From: CAZVIK01 sp964627045 | GTDB lineage: Bacteria; Acidobacteriota; Terriglobia; Bryobacterales; Bryobacteraceae | Reading direction: 5' to 3' | Assembly: GCA_964627045.1 (NCBI GenBank) | Contig: CAZVIK010000147.1 | Span: forward strand, 1-10,223 | Length of the DNA: 10,223 nucleotides | In this document: piece after piece, positions 6,075-10,223 of the stretch | Position numbering within the stretch: position 1 is the first letter of the stretch | Layout of the letters: every line of letters begins with the position of its first letter | Notes under the pieces: model-generated | Databases searched by the model: none | The model's input: the letters and a program-made list of their open reading frames with translations, nothing else | What the model was told of the DNA's origin: nothing | Position numbers and translations under genes: made by a program

Positions 6075-6080
6075 ACAGGT

Positions 6081-6993
6081 ATGCGGAACGTCGTCATCCT
6101 CGGGTCGGGCTGCGCGGGCAACACGGCAGCCCTTTATGCGGCCAGAGCCAACCTGCAACCGTTGGTGGTGGGCGGCAACGAGCCGGGCGGCCAGTTGTCC
6201 ATGACCACCCTGGTCGAAAACTTCCCCGGTTTCCCGGAGGGCATCAACGGTCCCGACCTCGTTGAGAACATCAAGAAGCAGGCCGAACACTTCGGTGCCG
6301 AATACGCGCACGGTTCCGTCGTCGAGGCCGATTTCTCAGCGAGGCCTTTTCGTCTGAGCATCGAAGGCGACTGGGTGGAAGCCCGCGCCGTCATTGTCGC
6401 CACCGGCGCGCGCGCCCGGTGGCTGGGGCTGCCCTCCGAACAGAGACTCATCGGCCACGGCGTCAGCAGTTGCGCCACCTGCGACGGTTTCTTTTACCGG
6501 GGCAAGAAGATCATGGTCATCGGTGGAGGGGATTCCGCCATGGAAGAGGCGAACTTCCTGACGCGCTTCGGCTCCGAGGTTACCGTGGTGCACCGTCGCG
6601 ATGAATTCCGCGCCTCCAAGATCATGACCGAGCGGGCCCACGCCAACCCCAAGATCAAGTGGCTCACCAGCACGGTCGTCGAAGAGGTCCTCGACGTGGA
6701 GAAGGGTATCGTGACAGGCGTGCGCCTGCGCAACGTCAAGGACGGGCGCGTCTGGGAGCAGGACGTGGACGGGTTCTTCCTGGCGATCGGACACGTCCCC
6801 AACACGGCGGTNNNNNNNNNNGGATCCCGACGGCTACATCGTCTCCAAGGGCGGAGCACGCACCAGCATCACGGGCGTCTTTCATGCCGGGGACGTGGAA
6901 GACCGTGTGTACCGCCAAGCCATCACCGCCGCCGGCGCCGGCTGCCGCGCCGCCATCGAGGTCGAACGCTTCCTGGAAGCCGAGGGGCACTAG
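6081..6993 (+). CDS. trxB: Thioredoxin reductase (NADPH), interrupted by an assembly gap
   Basis: TrxB is a cytoplasmic flavoenzyme that reduces thioredoxin with NADPH. Before the gap 243 residues are complete: FAD-binding 'LGSGCAGNTAA' (7-17) and 'GGQL' (36-39), the redox-active pair 'CATC' (131-134), the NADPH motif 'GGGDSA' (148-153), 'HRRDEFRAS' (171-179), and 'AIGHVPNT'. After the gap the protein resumes as 'DPDGYIV', continues to 'GVFHAGDVEDRVYRQAITAAGAGC' and ends at the TAG at 6991-6993. The two halves are in different frames as written, because the 10 N are a placeholder. The real gap must be a multiple of three, and by family comparison about 8-10 residues are missing, giving about 310 in total. 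An open frame read straight through to 7370 is an artefact. FAD motif position C11 is usually Pro. The gene diverges from blaI. Confidence 0.95.
6812..6821. other. Assembly gap (10 N) inside trxB
   Basis: Ten N interrupt trxB between 'PNTA' and 'DPDGYIV'. The coding frame shifts by one across it, so its true length is not 10. Homologous TrxB proteins carry the 'xFxGQLEL' segment here, suggesting roughly 24-30 missing bases. Confidence 0.98.
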
Positions 6994-7267
6994 CGCCAGA
7001 CGCTTCCACTTGCACTAAGCCAGCGTTGAGGTGTCCATTGCCGGTCAACTCCGATAAGCCGCATCTTTGGAAGGCTGACATCGAGGCTTCGGCGGACCTC
7101 TTCAATGAGTGGTTCGCGGGGGTTGCGCCAAGGGCATACCGTGACGCCCGCGTGAACGCGATACGGCAGGTGGAGCAGGGACTTCTGCTAACGGAAGATT
7201 TGGCAACAATCGCTCCGGCTCTGTTGAGAGCTCTTCCGGGGATCCGGCCAACCCTGCGAACGGCGAC

Positions 7268-7301
7268 AACCCCTTTAACTTCGTGTCTCACCCCAGGGGT
7301 T
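7268..7301. repeat. Inverted repeat at the break of the restriction-gene remnant
   Basis: AACCCCT (7268-7274) and AGGGGTT (7295-7301) form a perfect 7-bp dyad with a 20-nt spacer. It straddles the point (about 7277) where the restriction-endonuclease homology stops. A second hairpin follows 6 nt later. It could be part of a terminator or a deletion scar. Confidence 0.3.
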
Positions 7302-7307
7302 CGCTTC

Positions 7308-7331
7308 ACGCGGGGTCATCACCCCCCGCGT
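7308..7331. terminator. GC hairpin, possible terminator between convergent genes
   Basis: ACGCGGGG (7308-7315) and CCCCGCGT (7324-7331) form a perfect 8-bp stem with an 8-nt loop. It lies between plus-strand trxB/remnant and the minus-strand M1-like gene ending at 7429. There is no T-run after it, so rho-independent termination is not assured. Confidence 0.35.
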
Positions 7332-7428
7332 CCCTCCCCGGAGCCGCAACAACTCGCACTCGGGCTGTGATAGCCGCTTGAAGAACGCCCCCACCCAAGT
7401 TGAATCCTAACGCCCTTCTCTACCGGGA

Positions 7429-9393
7429 CTACCGATCCGCCCGCTCCGGTCGCTTATACGCCTGGTCGATGTACTTCGCGGCCTCTTCCTGGGCGCCTTG
7501 CGTGTTGTCCTTCGTACGGATGGCCAACTGGAACTCGTTGCGCGCGCGCTCCCGCTGGCCGGTGGTGTCGAAGATCTTGCCAAGGTTGATATGGCTCCAC
7601 ACTTCGATCCACTTCGGTTCCAGGTCGCCGTTGAGCGCCTCGCGAAACGCGTTGGCGGCCGATTGGTAATTGTCCTGGAGGAAAAACACCTCGCCGATGC
7701 GGTAGTTGGCAAGCGAACTGGCCCGATTGGTGTCCAGCGCACGCTGGTATTCCTTAAGGGCCTCAGGAAAATTCCCCGCTTCCACGAACAACTCGCCGCG
7801 CCGGATGGCCACCGCCACGCGCATCGGCCCGCTGAAACGCAGCAGCCTGCCGTTCGGGTCGAGCACCAGATGGCGCGGCCGCCCGAAGGTCTCCACCGAG
7901 AACTCCGACGAGGTGCCCACCACTTCCACCTGCTTTTCCTCCGGGTTGCCGTCGGTTTCGATCTTTAGCTCCACCGGCATCCGGAACGTGTCCATATCCT
8001 GCGACACCTTCCCCACCACACGGAAGTTCTTCGCCGTCCGGAACACGGTGTAGTCCAGCTTGAATTCCGGGGCGCCGCTGGATTCAATCCACTCGATGAA
8101 GAACCATTGCAGATCGGAGCCGAAGACGGCCTCGGCCGCGCGGCGGAAATCGCCCGTGTTTACCGGGCCCCAGGCGAATTTGTCCGGGAAGTCCTTCACA
8201 AGCTTGGAGAACCCGGCGTCGCCGACGACCGTGCGCAGCATGTGGAGCACGGCCGCACCTTTGGCCCCGGTCAGCGCCCAGTATTCCGGCGAGTAGTCTT
8301 CCAGCCGCGAGGTCTGGATCAGAGGCGGCTCATCCACAGTGAGCGCTTCCACGTAGGTGTCGCGCACTTCGGCCTCCAGCGCCGCCGCACCGCTGGCGTG
8401 CTCGACGTAGAGCAACTCCGAATACCGCGCCGCACCGTTGGTCAGCCAGTGGTGATCGCGGCTCGAGGCGGAGACCAGGATCCCCCACCACTGCCGCGCA
8501 ATCTGGTTGGCCAAGGCCCGCGTGTTCACCGGTTGCTGGATACTGCGGGGAGACAGGAAGACAATTCCATCGGTGGCGTACCCGTTCGGAGCGCCGCTCT
8601 CGGTTTCCACCAGCGTCAAATTCGACACCGGTGCGGGGCCATAAATGCCCGATAAGTAGGTCACGATCCGGGCGGTCTCCTCCCCGTAGGCCGTACTCAT
8701 CGCGGCCGAATCGCCCCGGAAGTAGACGCTGGTGTTAATGCCCTCGAAAGGCACCTGGAGGGGCTCGCCTTTCACCACCGCGATGCTGCCGGGAAAGGCC
8801 GGGCGGAGAGTGCTAAAGGAATAGACCACCTTCCCCGGACCGGCCGGCTCACTCTTCCCGATACCGCTTGCCACCACGCGATAGCCTTCGGGTACCGTGA
8901 TCTTCGCTTCCCAGGTGTAGCGGTCCACCGTGTAGCCGCTGAGGGGAAACCAGCGGGCCGGATAAAGCAGGTAGGCGTGGTCGCCACGGATCGCCGCCAG
9001 CCGGATACCCGGGATCGGGGACTCTTCCTTCCCGGCGAGTGTGCCTTCGTAGGTGAACGTCAGGCTCGACGCCGCCCCCTTCGGCATCGGCTCGATGAAG
9101 TTCACGCGCACGGTCGAATCCAGTTGCAGGCGCGTCGCCGGCACGGATTGCCCTTGGGCGTCGGTGACGCGCGACACGCTGAGCGCGTTGTTCAACTCGA
9201 ACGTGGCGACGCTCAGGCTGTCCGGGATCGTCCGGAAACGGACCTCCGCCACGGCGGACAGCGTCTGCGCCTCGGGGTTGATCTCCGCGGTCAACACCAC
9301 ATGTTCCACATCCAGTGCTTCGCGCCGGTCCTGCGCCCAAAGCCCGAGACCGGACGCCAAGATCAGAACCACCGCCAAAACGCTATGCGACAT
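7429..9393 (-). CDS. Exported M1-aminopeptidase-like protein with degenerate active site and C-terminal TPRs
   Basis: The 654-residue product has a signal peptide (residues 1-20, probable cleavage after 'LWA'), an M1-type N-terminal beta domain, a gluzincin-like domain and about three TPRs (roughly 535-640). The M1 landmark 'HELAHQWWG' is present as 'NQIARQWWG' (296-304): both zinc His and the catalytic Glu are replaced (N296, Q297, R300). The third zinc ligand, 18 residues on, is Asn (N319 in 'WLTNGAARY'). The substrate motif GAMEN is 'GAPNG' (267-271), and the Tyr of the usual 'Y-x-K-G-A' is Gly in 'TGAKGAAVLHML'. The fold seems intact and the frame is open, so this is a pseudoenzyme rather than a broken gene. 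The ATG at 9393 has GGAG 7 nt upstream and overlaps the lpxB end by 11 nt, indicating coupling. The function is unknown, perhaps peptide or protein binding in the periplasm. Confidence 0.85.
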   Translation of the reverse strand: MSHSVLAVVLILASGLGLWAQDRREALDVEHVVLTAEINPEAQTLSAVAEVRFRTIPDSLSVATFELNNALSVSRVTDAQGQSVPATRLQLDSTVRVNFIEPMPKGAASSLTFTYEGTLAGKEESPIPGIRLAAIRGDHAYLLYPARWFPLSGYTVDRYTWEAKITVPEGYRVVASGIGKSEPAGPGKVVYSFSTLRPAFPGSIAVVKGEPLQVPFEGINTSVYFRGDSAAMSTAYGEETARIVTYLSGIYGPAPVSNLTLVETESGAPNGYATDGIVFLSPRSIQQPVNTRALANQIARQWWGILVSASSRDHHWLTNGAARYSELLYVEHASGAAALEAEVRDTYVEALTVDEPPLIQTSRLEDYSPEYWALTGAKGAAVLHMLRTVVGDAGFSKLVKDFPDKFAWGPVNTGDFRRAAEAVFGSDLQWFFIEWIESSGAPEFKLDYTVFRTAKNFRVVGKVSQDMDTFRMPVELKIETDGNPEEKQVEVVGTSSEFSVETFGRPRHLVLDPNGRLLRFSGPMRVAVAIRRGELFVEAGNFPEALKEYQRALDTNRASSLANYRIGEVFFLQDNYQSAANAFREALNGDLEPKWIEVWSHINLGKIFDTTGQRERARNEFQLAIRTKDNTQGAQEEAAKYIDQAYKRPERADR

Positions 9394-10223
9394 GCGTCAC
9401 TCCCCGATCCGTGCTCAACAACTCCTGTGCCACCTGGGCAGCCCGTTCCATGGGATCGGACGCGCCCCCGAGGCTGGAGGCCACTTCCGCCAGGTCGCGC
9501 CGCATCCGTTCCCGCGCGCCGCCGTCGTCCAACAAGCGCGCCGCTTCGGCCGCCAGGCGCTCCCCCCTCATTTCATTCTGAATCAACTCCGGCACCACCG
9601 CCCGCCCCGCCACCAGATTCACCATCGAGTAGTAGGGCACGTCGACCAACGGCTTGGCCAGCCAAGTCACCGGCGACACGCGGTAAAACGCCACCATCGG
9701 AGTGCCCAGCAAGGCCGTCTCAATCGTCACCGTTCCGCTGGCCGCCAGCGCCAGATCCGCGTGCGCGATGGCGTCCCAGGTCCATCCTTCGACCACTCTC
9801 ACCGGAAGCGCTCCGATATCCTGCTTCAACTCGGCGCCACCGCCCGCCCAGACTCCCGCAGGAACGGCGAGGACGAACTGAACCCTCCGATCGCGCGTCA
9901 GCCGTTCGACGGCGCCCATCAACTCCGGCAAATGACGGAGCACCTCGCCCCGGCGGCTGCCCGGCAGTAGGGTGACAAGCGGCACGTCCAAGGCAAGTCC
10001 TTGATTCAAAAAGAATTCCTCTTTCTTGGCGGATCGCCGGACCAGACGCGCCAAGGGATGTCCGATGTATTCGGCCCTCACGCCGCGGCTGCCAAAGTAG
10101 TCCTCCTCAAATGGAAAGATGCACAGCAGCCGGTCTATGTTGCGCTGGATTTGCCGGATTCGTCCTTTCCGCCAGGCCCACACCTGCGGGCTTATGTAGT
10201 AAAAAATTTTAATGTCTTTCTTT
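9383..10223 (-). CDS. lpxB: Lipid-A-disaccharide synthase, C-terminal part (N-terminus outside window)
   Basis: LpxB (GT19) joins UDP-2,3-diacylglucosamine and lipid X to form the lipid A disaccharide at the inner membrane. The visible 279 residues begin 'KKDIKIFYYISPQVWAWRKGRI', matching the family's 'YVSPSVWAWR', so the frame continues past the internal GTG at 10183, which is not the start. Further landmarks are 'FPFEEDYF', 'YIGHPLA', the UDP-site 'LPGSRRGEV', 'ADLALAASGTVTIETALLGTPMV', and 'PYYSMVNLVAGRAVVPELIQ' toward the C-terminus. About 100 residues are missing relative to the usual 380. The TAG at 9385-9383 lies inside the start of the M1-like gene, so the two genes share an operon with lpxB first. 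The presence of lpxB shows an outer membrane with lipid A. Confidence 0.96.
   Translation of the reverse strand, partial: KKDIKIFYYISPQVWAWRKGRIRQIQRNIDRLLCIFPFEEDYFGSRGVRAEYIGHPLARLVRRSAKKEEFFLNQGLALDVPLVTLLPGSRRGEVLRHLPELMGAVERLTRDRRVQFVLAVPAGVWAGGGAELKQDIGALPVRVVEGWTWDAIAHADLALAASGTVTIETALLGTPMVAFYRVSPVTWLAKPLVDVPYYSMVNLVAGRAVVPELIQNEMRGERLAAEAARLLDDGGARERMRRDLAEVASSLGGASDPMERAAQVAQELLSTDRGVTHVA

Larger units (their letters stand above)
7038..7370 (+). pseudogene. Truncated XamI-like type II restriction endonuclease, N-terminal remnant
   Basis: A TTG at 7038, preceded by GAGGTG at 7028-7033, opens a frame encoding 'PVNSDKPHLWKADIEAS' and continuing 'DLFNEWFAGVAPRAYRDAR' and then 'IAPALLRALPGIRPTLRTATTP'. 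This resembles, from memory, the N-terminus of the XamI restriction endonuclease family (about 300 residues; XamI cuts GTCGAC). The resemblance ends near 7277, after about 80 residues. The rest of the frame to 7370 is low-complexity Pro/Arg/Gly sequence unlike a folded domain, and other frames do not resume the family. No methyltransferase gene is present within the window. The most economical reading is a deletion-truncated restriction gene next to trxB, acquired and then lost. A short novel protein is the alternative. The stretch from 7371 to 7428 holds nothing I recognise. Confidence 0.5.

Noticed and set aside
7308..7331. Hairpins at 7268-7331 as an integron attC or insertion-sequence end
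   Set aside because: No attC core sites, no target duplication and no transposase or integrase fragment are visible. A terminator or deletion scar is simpler.
6081..7370. Single 429-residue protein reading from trxB through the N run to 7370
   Set aside because: The frame after the N run lacks TrxB features, while the +1-offset frame restores the conserved C-terminus ending at 6993. The long frame is produced by the arbitrary length of the N run.
9383..10183. lpxB beginning at GTG 10183
   Set aside because: The frame remains open to the window edge and the upstream residues (YYISPQ before VWAW) are conserved LpxB sequence, so the gene is simply cut by the window.

Overview
The window is GC-rich, Gram-negative bacterial chromosome, probably from an Acidobacteriota of the Solibacter/Bryobacter type. 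The support is indirect: a lipid A gene (lpxB) implies an outer membrane, and BlaI/M56 pairs fused to CarboxypepD_reg and TonB domains, MerR-TPR fusions and stand-alone TonB_C proteins are common in that phylum. A 10-base run of N at 6812-6821 marks a scaffold join, so this is likely a draft or metagenome assembly. The taxon is an inference.

Layout. 1-290: the first 36 codons of a chemoreceptor gene on the minus strand, with a sigma-28-like promoter, diverge from a small secreted TonB_C protein (290-640, plus). 674-1615 (minus): a MerR-type DNA-binding domain fused to TPR repeats. It diverges from feoA-feoB (1727-3945, plus), the ferrous iron uptake operon, across about 110 bp. Both genes have a recognisable sigma-70 promoter placed so that the GTG start falls at the predicted transcription start (leaderless), and a Fur-box-like palindrome covers the feo start. 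3985-5933 (minus): a BlaI repressor gene translationally coupled to an M56/BlaR1-like sensor that carries CarboxypepD_reg and TonB_C domains. 6081-6993 (plus): trxB, thioredoxin reductase, interrupted by the N gap, with a frame change that is an artefact. 7038-about 7277 (plus): the N-terminal quarter or so of a XamI-like restriction endonuclease, truncated. 7429-9393 (minus): an M1-aminopeptidase-fold protein with TPRs whose zinc and catalytic residues are all substituted. It overlaps the end of lpxB (9383 to window end, minus), which precedes it in the same transcription unit.

How the parts relate. Most of the window is housekeeping or envelope function: iron import, thiol redox, lipid A synthesis and envelope stress sensing. 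The points most worth following are the catalytically dead M1 protein coupled to lpxB, the leaderless feoA with an operator inside its first codons and a His/Arg-rich N-terminus, the composite BlaR1-type sensor, and the restriction-gene remnant. I see no CRISPR array, no tRNA or rRNA gene, and no complete mobile element or phage gene.
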